Notes under the pieces: generated by a model
The model's input: the letters and a program-made list of their open reading frames with translations, nothing else
What the model was told of the DNA's origin: nothing
The model's database searches: none
DNA from: Bacteroidales bacterium UBA1173
GTDB lineage: Bacteria > Bacteroidota > Bacteroidia > Bacteroidales > F082
NCBI GenBank assembly: GCA_002311655.1
Contig: DBYZ01000008.1
Span: 124,001 to 188,000 of the forward strand
DNA length: 64,000 nt
Direction: 5' to 3'
Made by a program: the position numbers and the translations under genes
Shown: positions 49,617-57,732 of the stretch, piece after piece
How positions within the stretch are numbered: position 1 is the first letter of the stretch
Layout: each line of letters begins with the position of its first letter

Positions 49617-50479
49617 TTCTTGCAGTTTCCGATTAAATCGCGCGCCATGCCGAGGAACATGAAGGCAACGGCGTTGAAATTCATATTCAAATCTTTGCTC
49701 AAGCCGACTTTATCTTTGAAGATGGCGACGTTGAACCACTGCAGGCACTGGAAAGCGCGGTGGAAATACAGACGGTTCAGTTCTTCCTGCGTTGGTTTGT
49801 GGCCAACGTAAGCCTCGAGCAGCGACAAAGCCTTGTCGAAACCGGCGTTACCATAGCAAGCGATGTCGTAGAACGGGTCGTTCATGCCTGCAAACTCCCA
49901 GTCCAAAACATAGAATTTATCCTTTGCGATGACGAGGTTTGTCGGCTGATAGTCGCAGTGGCACGGCACTTTTTTCACCTCTTTGTACATCTTGCGCATC
50001 TCGTCGAGTGTATGACGGAGCTCGACATATTCCTGAGGATGCTCAAAACCCATCTCTTTGCAGTAGTTTTCGTAGGTGTCGAGACGGCCGAAAGCATTGT
50101 AGTCGCCGAACTTGACATCGCTGTTGTGAAGTTTCTTCAATGCCTTCACCGACATCTCGTTGTAAGATACGACATCGGTTGTCGACATGATGGTACCTTC
50201 TACGTATTTTGCGAGTTTTTCGCCTGAGCGAATCTCTACGTAAACGGTCTCGTTATTCAAATCGAGTTTCTCGACTTCCTTGATGTTGGCGTCTTCTTCC
50301 ACGCGGTCGACAAAACGTTCGGCGAACTTGCCAGGCACGCGGTAGGTGTACATTTCACCTTGACATTCAACAACATAGGTGTAATTACTCATGCCTCCTT
50401 CGAGGCGTTTTACAATCTTAGCGTCAGTTGCCTGAAGCAAAGCGTTGACTCTTCTTAAGATATAAAGTTCGATTTCCAT
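49613..50479 (-). CDS. Choline/ethanolamine kinase-like phosphotransferase
   Basis: The 288-residue product has the protein-kinase-like phosphotransferase motifs: GGMSNYTYVV (about residues 28-37, nucleotide loop), the Brenner motif CHCDYQPTNLVI (about 178-189, catalytic Asp) and LDWEFAGMNDPFYDIA (about 197-212, metal-binding Asp). This fits LicA-type choline kinases, which decorate surface glycans with phosphocholine, but other small-molecule kinases share the fold. No lic partner genes are adjacent. Convergent with the suf operon. Confidence 0.85.
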   Translation of the reverse strand: MEIELYILRRVNALLQATDAKIVKRLEGGMSNYTYVVECQGEMYTYRVPGKFAERFVDRVEEDANIKEVEKLDLNNETVYVEIRSGEKLAKYVEGTIMSTTDVVSYNEMSVKALKKLHNSDVKFGDYNAFGRLDTYENYCKEMGFEHPQEYVELRHTLDEMRKMYKEVKKVPCHCDYQPTNLVIAKDKFYVLDWEFAGMNDPFYDIACYGNAGFDKALSLLEAYVGHKPTQEELNRLYFHRAFQCLQWFNVAIFKDKVGLSKDLNMNFNAVAFMFLGMARDLIGNCKN

Positions 50480-50552
50480 GATGTTAATTTTTTCTCGGGT
50501 GCAAAATTACATAAAAAGTTAATAATGTTAATCAAGTTTGTAAAATTTTTTT

Positions 50553-50632
50553 AGCCATTAGCCGCTAGCTATTAGCTATTAGTTTTTGGTGGCTTAATTC
50601 TAATGGCTAATAGCTAATACCTAATGGCTAAA
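50553..50632. repeat. Inverted TAGCTATTAG / CTAATAGCTA repeat
   Basis: Tandem TAGCTAT-like units on the left (from 50553) and CTAATGGCTAATAGCTAA on the right can form a stem around a TTTTTGGTGGCTT loop. It lies between the kinase-like gene and tRNA-Ala and is a variant in style of the TTAGTCT heptamers. The rest of the gap holds the tRNA promoter. Confidence 0.75.
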
Positions 50633-50672
50633 ATTAATTTAAAATGAATATGCTTTATATTAAAAATTTATG

Positions 50673-50680
50673 TAATTTTG
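50673..50680 (+). promoter_or_regulatory. Promoter -7 box of tRNA-Ala
   Basis: TAATTTTG matches TAnnTTTG and lies 14 bases before the tRNA. Confidence 0.6.
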
Positions 50681-50693
50681 CAGACGTAAAGCT

Positions 50694-50766
50694 GGGGGTT
50701 TAGCTCATCTGGTAGAGCGTTAGGTTCGCAATCTAAAGGTGGCCGGTTCGAGTCCGGTATCCTCCA
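50694..50766 (+). tRNA. tRNA-Ala (anticodon CGC)
   Basis: Acceptor stem GGGGGTT/ATCCTCC contains G3-U70, the alanine identity pair. Anticodon stem TTAGG/TCTAA encloses TTCGCAA, giving CGC (codon GCG). T-loop TTCGAGT, discriminator A. One acceptor pair is mismatched (T6 against T67; 50699/50760). Confidence 0.9.
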
Positions 50767-50833
50767 CAGAATCAAGACATTAGTCGTTAGTCTTTAGACT
50801 TTAGTAGAGATGTTTCGGAAAACGTCTCTATTT

Positions 50834-51637
50834 TTATTTTAAACCGTATTTTTCCTTTAATTTTTGCAACGAACCGTCTTCTTTCATCTGACGGATGAGG
50901 TCGTTGATGTATTGCAGTAGGTCGTCCTGGCCTTTTCGCATCAGGATGCCGATTTCGCCATGGGTGAATGGCTTATTTAATAAAGGTGCCGCCAGTCGTG
51001 GGTCGTTTTGGACGTACCAAGGCGCCTCGGTGGTCTCGGTAATCATGATGTCGGCATCGCCTTCAGCAATGAGAGCAGGAATTTCGTCGTTGACGGGATA
51101 CACAATGATTGTTGAATGTGTGAGGTTTTTGTTTGCAAATTTCTCGTTCGTTCCTCCAGGGTTGACCATCACGCGCACCTCAGGCTTGTCGATGTCGATC
51201 AACGAATGAAACATTGTAGTATCTTCAACGCGGCAAAGTATGGTCTTTCCGTTTGCCAGATAGCCGTCGCTCATCGCCATGATTTGCAGCCGCTCATCGG
51301 TGATGGTGATGCCGCTGATGGCGAAGTCGAACGTCTGAGGTTCAGCCATAACATCGTTGGTAAGCGTGGGCCATGAGGTAGTGACAAACTCCACGTCAAC
51401 ACCCAAATTTTGAGCTATTTCACTCGCCAAATCAATCTCAAAGCCCCAGTATGTGCTGTCGTTTTCGAGATATGACAGCGGCCGATAATCGCCAGTGGTG
51501 CCAGCCAATAGCACGCCACGTTGCTGAATCCTCTCAATGGTGGTTTCACCATGTTTGCTGCTGAAGCAAGAGGATAGCATCAGAGCCAAGAAAAGGGAGA
51601 TGGCGGTTAGTGAGAGTAAACGAGATTTTGCAAGCAT
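50834..51637 (-). CDS. Periplasmic binding-fold lipoprotein, PheC (cyclohexadienyl dehydratase)-like
   Basis: The 267-residue product has a lipoprotein signal (lipobox LSSC, Cys24) and a family 3 solute-binding fold: GVLLAGTTGDYRPLSY (about residues 41-56), WGFEIDLASEIAQ, ISGITITDER and VMVNPGGTNEKFA (about 154-166). The NPGGTNE motif is typical of the PheC group, enzymes with a binding-protein fold that dehydrate prephenate or arogenate; a plain amino-acid binding lipoprotein is the alternative. No transporter genes are adjacent. It starts one base after the ATPase stop, so the two are co-transcribed. Confidence 0.8.
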   Translation of the reverse strand: MLAKSRLLSLTAISLFLALMLSSCFSSKHGETTIERIQQRGVLLAGTTGDYRPLSYLENDSTYWGFEIDLASEIAQNLGVDVEFVTTSWPTLTNDVMAEPQTFDFAISGITITDERLQIMAMSDGYLANGKTILCRVEDTTMFHSLIDIDKPEVRVMVNPGGTNEKFANKNLTHSTIIVYPVNDEIPALIAEGDADIMITETTEAPWYVQNDPRLAAPLLNKPFTHGEIGILMRKGQDDLLQYINDLIRQMKEDGSLQKLKEKYGLK

Positions 51638-51638
51638 A

Positions 51639-52781
51639 TTACACGATTTTTCTATCCAACCATAATTTTAACAATGGGTCGGAAAGCGAATAAATCTTTT
51701 CTTTCCTGGTGATGAGGTCGTATTCCAATAGTTTCAACGCTGCTGACTGTGTGGAACTTGGTGAACGCAGACGATGTTTCTTATTGAATTCGGCTGATGT
51801 TATGCTTTGCACCTGACCCTCGGAATGTATCGCATAAAGCAGTTCTTTCTGAGATTCAGAGATATATGAAAGCTGCTCGCGCAGACGAGAGTCGTTTTCA
51901 TCGATATAATCTTCTATCAAATTTTTCACAAGATTCAAATCGCATGTGTCGTCAGCTTTTGTTTCCGCGAAAGCGTCTTTCATTATTCTTTGGATATAGA
52001 AAGTGACGCCCCAGAACGTGTCGTAAACGTGCGAAAACGCCTCTTCGGTGATGTTTTTATTCGCATTCTTAAAATTAGACATCGCAAAATCGAGATAAAT
52101 ACCTTTGTCTATCGGCTCAAGCGGAAGATTTTTTGCGCTTTGGTAAAAAGGCCGTTTCGACGAGAAAAACATCTCGTCCATCAGTCGGCGCTTGCTTCCC
52201 GAAAAGACGAAATTGGCATTTTTTAGCTTCTGGATATGAGTGCGAAGCAATGCCTCGACATTCTTCTCAGGATAATACGTAATCTGTTGAAACTCATCGA
52301 TTACCACAAGACAGCGTTTATCGACTGACTCGAGATAACTAAAAATCTCTCCCATAGTGAATTCCGGATTTTGTAGGTCGCCGAGGCGTATATCGAATGT
52401 CGGGACGTTGAGAATGGGGTCGTAGCCGAAGCTCGCGCTCAGCGATTTCAGCAACGTGACAAATTGTTTGCGCAGTTTCTTGCTTCTGGTAGCCACGTTT
52501 TCGAACACGGCGGCTCCGAGAGCCATTATGAACTCGCGAAACGTCGTAGTGTGGAGAATATCAACAACTATGGTGATATAATTCTCGCTGATTTCTGGTT
52601 TGTCGAAAACAAAATCGACGAGGGAGGTTTTCCCCATTCGGCGAGCCGAGGTAAGCACCACGTTGAGCTGATTGCGCAGTGATTTCTCAAGCTGAGCGGC
52701 TTCTTCCACCCTGTCGCAGAAATACTCCGGCGGGATCTTGCCCGACACCACAAACGGATTAAGACTATCTACCATAAGCAT
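51639..52781 (-). CDS. AAA ATPase (archaeal-type, ATPase_2-like) with C-terminal winged helix
   Basis: The 380-residue product has the start NPFVVSGKIPPEYFCDR, a P-loop TSARRMGKTSL (about residues 44-54), Walker B CLVVIDEFQQI (about 158-168), the sensor FVFSGSKRRLMDEMF, and a C-terminal part (about 300-380) that reads as a winged helix. This group is widespread in Bacteroidota and archaea; its function is mostly unknown, with suggested links to toxin-antitoxin or mobile-element biology. The start is the ATG at 52781 or 52775, close to a -7 box at 52793-52800. It is co-transcribed with the PheC-like gene. Confidence 0.85.
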   Translation of the reverse strand: MLMVDSLNPFVVSGKIPPEYFCDRVEEAAQLEKSLRNQLNVVLTSARRMGKTSLVDFVFDKPEISENYITIVVDILHTTTFREFIMALGAAVFENVATRSKKLRKQFVTLLKSLSASFGYDPILNVPTFDIRLGDLQNPEFTMGEIFSYLESVDKRCLVVIDEFQQITYYPEKNVEALLRTHIQKLKNANFVFSGSKRRLMDEMFFSSKRPFYQSAKNLPLEPIDKGIYLDFAMSNFKNANKNITEEAFSHVYDTFWGVTFYIQRIMKDAFAETKADDTCDLNLVKNLIEDYIDENDSRLREQLSYISESQKELLYAIHSEGQVQSITSAEFNKKHRLRSPSSTQSAALKLLEYDLITRKEKIYSLSDPLLKLWLDRKIV

Positions 52782-52792
52782 CAAATTTTCTG

Positions 52793-52800
52793 CAAAGATA
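52793..52800 (-). promoter_or_regulatory. Promoter -7 box of the ATPase operon
   Basis: The minus strand reads TATCTTTG. An inverted repeat ATTTTACC (52809-52816) / GGTAAAAT (52852-52859) lies just upstream across the -33 region and could be an operator. Confidence 0.6.
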
Positions 52801-53006
52801 CAAAAAATATTTTACCGAAATAAAATTACCTAAAAAAAATAATTTGTTTTTGGTAAAATTTGGGTTAAAACTGTAAAGTTGGTATCAGAAAGAAAAGTGT
52901 CATAGATTACACATAAATGCAAATAGTGCAAATCAACCCATGTATGTCAATATTAAAAATGCGACAACATAGCTTGATTTACACTATCCACTCCAGATAT
53001 ACCACA

Positions 53007-53270
53007 CTATTGATTAGGATTTTGATTTGGCGGCAATTTAACGACCCCACCAGTTAGTGTAACTTTTTGTGGGATGATAATAATACCATTTTTGCTTACC
53101 TCAATTGTCCATTTAAAAACGTGTGGATAAGAATTTATTAAATCAAAAAGTTCATCTAATGTGAGTTTAACACCATGCTTCAAAAGTTCATCCAATAGTT
53201 CTTCAATAGTACAAGGTCCTTTTTCTTCAAGAATTTTTTTGATTAATTCTATTAATTCATTTGTGCTCAT
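53007..53270 (-). CDS. Small hypothetical protein with helical, HTH-like N-terminus
   Basis: The 87-residue product has three predicted helices (residues 3-15, 20-32, 37-47) with spacing like a small winged-helix or HARE-HTH fold (TIEELLDELLKHGVKLTLDE), followed by two beta-strands and a proline/asparagine-rich end. I do not recognise the family. It lies 45 bases downstream of the Fn3/FISUMP lipoprotein gene in an AT-rich stretch. No obvious partner. The 222 bases between it and the ATPase gene hold only the ATPase promoter region and nothing else I can identify. Confidence 0.55.
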   Translation of the reverse strand: MSTNELIELIKKILEEKGPCTIEELLDELLKHGVKLTLDELFDLINSYPHVFKWTIEVSKNGIIIIPQKVTLTGGVVKLPPNQNPNQ

Positions 53271-53315
53271 GATAAATAGTTTTAATTGTTATTAAATATT
53301 TGTTTACTAGAAGGT

Positions 53316-55073
53316 TTAATAATCTTGTACAAGACGAACACTTAATCCTGCTCTACGATAAGATTTAAACCAATATGCTTCAAGATCACTATCATAATAT
53401 GTAAATACATAAGCACTTATACCAGCATTAATGCCTTCAGCAGTAGCAGACCAATAGCAACCACTTTCATTTATATTACTAATTGTAACTCCTGTACGAC
53501 TACCTGCAGCTGGCAAAAAAACAGCACCATTCTGTTCCAGTGTATTAACCATTATTGTCTCATCAATTACATTATGAGAATAATTTGCGTCTTTGTCATT
53601 TATACTATTAAAACTATAAATAGTTGAGCTCCAATTGTCAGGAAAAATTATCACTCCATTTATTCCATTAACTACAGCTTTTACGTAACGCATTCCAGAA
53701 TTCGTACTTCTTGTATTGACTAAATAATTCCACTCATCTCTTGTTAAAGTACGCCAAATACTAATTGTATTACCTCCATTTGATATAGCGTTGTAGCCCC
53801 AGTCTGCTTGTCCCGTATCATCGTTCAAATTATTAAAGCAATTACCATATGCGCTGTAATTATCTGTAATAGTGCTTGTGCTCCATGGTTGATAACATCT
53901 TGCACCATGATTATATCCACTGGTACCCCATCCAAATAAATCTATCCATCCATTATATGATGATGATATGTTAGCATTGTTGTCGCCCACATAATCATAT
54001 TGATTTTCTGCAAATCTCCATGTATTTGTTGAAGCTTGATATTGTAAATTACCTTTTGAAAAAAACACTTTTTGTGTTGCACTAATTGAAAACAGACCAT
54101 TAATACTACCAACAGGAGGTGCATATAATGTTTGATAAGTCTTCTGTTCACCATATGACGTACCTTTACTATTTGTAGCGTATGCTCTTAAATAATATGT
54201 TGTAGAACCATTAAGATTTGTTATATTTGATGTGTAACTACCAGAACCAGTTCCATCACTTGTATGAGAGTTAGTGATTGTTGGATTCTGACTTGTACTC
54301 CAACAGACGCCACGTTCTGTGACGGGAAATCCACCATCAGATGTAACATTACCGCCACATTTTGCGGAAGTTCCAGTAATGTCCGTCACTTCATTAGTGA
54401 TTACAGTTGGCTTACCATCAGTTGTTGTAAATTCTTTTGTGTCCCCATAACTTGTGCCTTTACTATTGGTTGCATATGCTCTAACATAATATTTTGTAGT
54501 GATAGTTAAATCTGTAATATTTGATATGAAACTGCCACTACCAGTTCCGTTGCTTGTATGATAATCGTCAATAGTTGGATTTGTATTATTGCTCCAGCAA
54601 ATACCTCGTGCTGTAATTTCCATACCACCGTCGTCTGTTACTTCACCTCCACATTGGGCTGCCGTTGCTGTAATATTAGTAATATCTGCAGTTTCGACCA
54701 TTGGTGCAGCATAATCATTTGTCGTAAAGCTGCTAATATCGGTTTTGTACGTATCAACGCCCGTCGAATACTCGTATTGATAGTAATAGTGTGTATTGGC
54801 TTGCAAATCATTAAATCTTAACGTAAAAGTGTTCTGATTAATAGTCGCACGTACTTTATTTGCGTTACTCATGTCGTTGTTTATGCTAATATAACCATCA
54901 ACACGTTCTAAAACACTTGGATACGAGTACGTTACTGTAACAGCAACAGATGTCGTTCCTTTAACTATTTCTTCATTAGTAATACTGAAATTACTTGACT
55001 CTACTTTAGGCTCTTTTTTGCACGCTAGTACTATAAGAGATACTATCGCAATTAAAATTAATAGTTTTTTCAT
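53316..55073 (-). CDS. Lipoprotein with two Fn3-like repeats and a FISUMP-like C-terminal domain
   Basis: The 585-residue product has a lipoprotein signal (lipobox VLAC, Cys18), an N-terminal beta domain (about 25-120), two tandem modules of about 92 residues that are highly similar to each other (about 128-220 and 221-312; both end in YATNSKGTSYG), and a C-terminal domain that resembles the FISUMP type (FSISATQKVFFSKGNLQYQA, FGWGTSGYN, TLTRDEWNYL, final LSVRLVQDY). It is probably a surface adhesin or structural protein. Base composition is clearly more AT-rich than in the housekeeping genes. It lies 11 bases downstream of the PEGA gene. Confidence 0.8.
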   Translation of the reverse strand: MKKLLILIAIVSLIVLACKKEPKVESSNFSITNEEIVKGTTSVAVTVTYSYPSVLERVDGYISINNDMSNANKVRATINQNTFTLRFNDLQANTHYYYQYEYSTGVDTYKTDISSFTTNDYAAPMVETADITNITATAAQCGGEVTDDGGMEITARGICWSNNTNPTIDDYHTSNGTGSGSFISNITDLTITTKYYVRAYATNSKGTSYGDTKEFTTTDGKPTVITNEVTDITGTSAKCGGNVTSDGGFPVTERGVCWSTSQNPTITNSHTSDGTGSGSYTSNITNLNGSTTYYLRAYATNSKGTSYGEQKTYQTLYAPPVGSINGLFSISATQKVFFSKGNLQYQASTNTWRFAENQYDYVGDNNANISSSYNGWIDLFGWGTSGYNHGARCYQPWSTSTITDNYSAYGNCFNNLNDDTGQADWGYNAISNGGNTISIWRTLTRDEWNYLVNTRSTNSGMRYVKAVVNGINGVIIFPDNWSSTIYSFNSINDKDANYSHNVIDETIMVNTLEQNGAVFLPAAGSRTGVTISNINESGCYWSATAEGINAGISAYVFTYYDSDLEAYWFKSYRRAGLSVRLVQDY

Positions 55074-55084
55074 GCTGTAATATT

Positions 55085-56422
55085 TTATTTGTTTCTAATT
55101 CCAAATCCCAAACCTATTTTTGCTTCATAAATTTTGAAATTCGTTGTTACGCCGTCAAATGAAATCACCCATCCTCGGAAATAATACTGTAATCCTGCCG
55201 ACATATCCAATCCTTGTGCGCTTATATCAGTGTTTTTCACCCAATAACCATTTGTAGTCTCGTAGCATTTTGCTCTCATTCCATAGCCAGCTCCCACTTT
55301 GAACGACAATGGTCCAACAATCCTCATCATAAAACCACCAATCACCGACACTGACGAAAAACATGTTTTACCATTATAACCTGGGTAATAGCCATTTACA
55401 AGCATATCATCACCACATTCGTACTTGGGATTATAACCCACAAAATTAAAACTTGACATCGCGCTTACAAACCATCCGGATTCTTTCATGTATCCAAATG
55501 TTAATCCATAAGACAGATTGCTGTATTGATTAATGGAAGCATTGAATGTCAGGAATTTATATCCAGTTATGCATACATCATTATACAATGGTGTCATTGG
55601 CAAAGTATAGGTTTTGTCTTTACCTGCTTCTACAATGATGGTTTTAGTAGCATTATTATAATCGCGTTTTTTATATGTAATATCATGAGGTCCACTATAC
55701 AGTTCGCCTTTCCATGTACCACGTGATTTACGAACTCCATCAATATAAATATCTGTTTGATTATCAGCACTTAAAGTAATATCAGCCACATCAGAAGGCA
55801 TATCAATTTCAACGACTTTGGTATCACCGTTTTGAATAGTAACGGTTTGTGTTGTTGGTTTGAATCTATCCTTTGAAACAGTGATTTCATATTTTCCTAC
55901 CGCTATCATATCATTGGTAAATGGTGTTTTCTGGTTTAGTACTTTGCCATTTAACACAATGATGGCACCATTTTCTGGTTTTGTTTTAATAGTAAGACTA
56001 CCTTTGCCAGATTCATTTGACGTTTTGTTGACCAATGTTAATTCATATCCTTTCTTTGGCATCATATCAAACGGAAAATAGAATTCCGTTGAACTCAAAT
56101 CAGGATGTGATATTTTTAAAAAGGTGGCGTAATAGCTTAAATAGAGCCATACCTCACCATCTCTATACTCCACTTCAAAAAACGTCTGGGCATCGCCTCC
56201 GAAATTCAACTCACGACGTTCTTTGCTGTTAATATTCTCAGTTTTTATCTTTAAAACGGCATACGGTTTGTCGTTGTCATCATACATTTTCTCTGTGTTG
56301 ATATTAACAAATCCTTCAACTTTTTTAAAAGAGCTTTCTTTCACTTCAAGCTGGGCAAATAAAGAAACTGATAAAAATAATGTTAAAAATAGAAGTAATA
56401 ATCTTTTATGCATACATTTCAT
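55085..56422 (-). CDS. PEGA-domain protein with predicted outer-membrane beta-barrel end
   Basis: The 445-residue product from the ATG at 56422 (MKCMHKRLLLL) has a signal peptide ending near FAQ, a beta-rich N-terminal domain, two PEGA-like domains (about residues 135-205, GSLTIKTKPENGAIIVLNGK; about 210-285, DIYIDGVRKSRGTWKGEL) and a C-terminal region of alternating strands (about 290-445) that suggests a small beta-barrel. PEGA domains are surface-located. The frame is open to 56527, but that part lies in a strongly structured leader with a possible terminator, so the later ATG is chosen. First gene of an AT-rich two-gene set with the Fn3/FISUMP lipoprotein. Confidence 0.8.
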   Translation of the reverse strand: MKCMHKRLLLLFLTLFLSVSLFAQLEVKESSFKKVEGFVNINTEKMYDDNDKPYAVLKIKTENINSKERRELNFGGDAQTFFEVEYRDGEVWLYLSYYATFLKISHPDLSSTEFYFPFDMMPKKGYELTLVNKTSNESGKGSLTIKTKPENGAIIVLNGKVLNQKTPFTNDMIAVGKYEITVSKDRFKPTTQTVTIQNGDTKVVEIDMPSDVADITLSADNQTDIYIDGVRKSRGTWKGELYSGPHDITYKKRDYNNATKTIIVEAGKDKTYTLPMTPLYNDVCITGYKFLTFNASINQYSNLSYGLTFGYMKESGWFVSAMSSFNFVGYNPKYECGDDMLVNGYYPGYNGKTCFSSVSVIGGFMMRIVGPLSFKVGAGYGMRAKCYETTNGYWVKNTDISAQGLDMSAGLQYYFRGWVISFDGVTTNFKIYEAKIGLGFGIRNK

Positions 56423-56442
56423 ATTATTCAAAATTTGACAAT

Positions 56443-56580
56443 AAAAAAAACCGTGAAACTTTTTGTTCCTTATGGAGGTTCTGGTAAACCTTTGATGCAA
56501 ACAAGAAAGCTCACGGTAGCACCGCAAGCATTCCCACTTTCTTTTGCATCAATTTAAGAAATTTACCAGATTTCCATAAG
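56443..56580 (-). ncRNA. Structured 5' leader of the PEGA gene (possible attenuator)
   Basis: On the minus strand a long hairpin forms: CTTATGGA (56580-56573) with TCCATAAG (56476-56469), TCTGGTAAA (56570-56562) with TTTACCAGA (56488-56480), TTGATGCAAA with TTTGCATCAA (56501-56492), and AGAAAG with CTTTCT. The apical loop holds ACCGTGA (56517-56511), which is the exact complement of TCACGGT (56456-56450), followed by a run of T. So either a terminator-like stem or a pseudoknot can form in competition with the long hairpin. The coding start is about 20 bases further. No known riboswitch class is recognised. Confidence 0.6.
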
Positions 56581-56666
56581 CAAAGAAAAGCGAAAACGCC
56601 TTAATTATATGTCTTTATACTTTTTAACTGTCTGTTTCTTAATATATTTGTTTATGATTTCGACTA

Positions 56667-56674
56667 CAAAGATA
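56667..56674 (-). promoter_or_regulatory. Promoter -7 box of the PEGA gene and its leader
   Basis: The minus strand reads TATCTTTG, followed by about 240 bases of untranslated leader. This explains why the 56423-56736 gap of about 310 bases has no gene. Confidence 0.6.
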
Positions 56675-56736
56675 CAAATTATTTTGAAAAACAAGAAAAA
56701 AGATTAAAAACAGCGAATAAAATCGTGCGATAGTTT

Positions 56737-57711
56737 TTACTCCCTAAACCTCTCTACCCTCTCCGCCATATTTTCCTTCAGCTGCTCCCTATAAAGCCAT
56801 ATCTCTCTGGAGTGGTAATTGCCTTCTTTGCCAATTAGTGGGAGGATGTAGTCGGTGGCAGTGAAACCGTCAACTAAGATAAGGTTGGAGACTGGGTCCA
56901 TGGTGATGGTTAACGTGTCTTTCTGCTGCTCCTCCAGTGGCACTAGAGGCGACGGCTCGGTGATGAGCAGGGCTGGCGTGGCATCGGTGTGCCAGTTCAC
57001 CGGGTTGATGCAGGCCGCGCTACTTGTCCACATGGTGCATGAAGGCTCGCGGACTGAGTTGTAACAAATGGTTACGCCAGTGTCGTCGGGACCAGTCGCT
57101 GGGATGACATGCGGACATTCGTCGATTATCTCCTGCGAGATGCTGGCACCTATGATATATGCCGCCACCATGCGACTGTATGTGACATCATCCATCTCGC
57201 GAAGAAGCTGCAAGGCAATCATCGCACCCTGACTGAAGCCTGCAAGGATAAACGGACGGTCAGCGTTTTCATGACTCAGATAATATTTGAAAGCAAGGCG
57301 CACATCGTCGGTGGGCAACGTCAGACGAGTTGCCGCGAGACTGTCACTAACAAACGACTGCAGCGTGCACTGACGGTAATAAGGCGAATAAAAGTTGAGA
57401 TTCCCGCCTAACAATGCATCTACGCCCTTCATTTCGCCAAGCATCGGCCGACGAATAGCGTCGTCGTAAGTGTTCGCATGATGACACTCTGTGCCGTCAG
57501 TTAGGGTGTAGTCGCCAGTTTCTGTAGAAATGATATAAAAAATGTCGGCAACGCCACCGCGGTCGGTGTGATACCATTGCAAAGTGTCAGTATAATCTGG
57601 GGATTTAGGAATACTTTTATCAGATGCTTCATTATTGCATCCTGCGAGAATCAGCACCCAAACGGTCATAAACAGCCATAAAATGGACTTTTTTATAATC
57701 ATTTTATTCAT
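56737..57711 (-). CDS. DUF3089-family alpha/beta-hydrolase-like lipoprotein
   Basis: The product of about 324 residues has a lipoprotein signal (lipobox LAGC, near residue 25) and an alpha/beta-hydrolase core: the nucleophile elbow FILAGFSQGAMIALQLL (about residues 154-170, serine in GFSQG), with FYISTETGDY-like and VDALLGGNLNFYSPYYRQ segments typical of DUF3089. Substrate unknown; esterase activity is likely. An ATG at 57717 is two codons upstream and is also possible. Isolated gene between the PEGA leader and the MATE gene. Confidence 0.82.
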   Translation of the reverse strand: MNKMIIKKSILWLFMTVWVLILAGCNNEASDKSIPKSPDYTDTLQWYHTDRGGVADIFYIISTETGDYTLTDGTECHHANTYDDAIRRPMLGEMKGVDALLGGNLNFYSPYYRQCTLQSFVSDSLAATRLTLPTDDVRLAFKYYLSHENADRPFILAGFSQGAMIALQLLREMDDVTYSRMVAAYIIGASISQEIIDECPHVIPATGPDDTGVTICYNSVREPSCTMWTSSAACINPVNWHTDATPALLITEPSPLVPLEEQQKDTLTITMDPVSNLILVDGFTATDYILPLIGKEGNYHSREIWLYREQLKENMAERVERFRE

Positions 57712-57732
57712 AATCATTTGATAACCAATTTG

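Noticed and set aside
56423..56527. N-terminal extension of the PEGA protein by 35 residues
   Set aside because: The stretch is part of the paired leader and includes the T-tract; a proper signal peptide starts only at the ATG at 56422 (or 56413).
56443..56580. Retron msr/msd region
   Set aside because: Hairpin-rich non-coding RNA suggested it, but no reverse transcriptase gene is adjacent in either direction.
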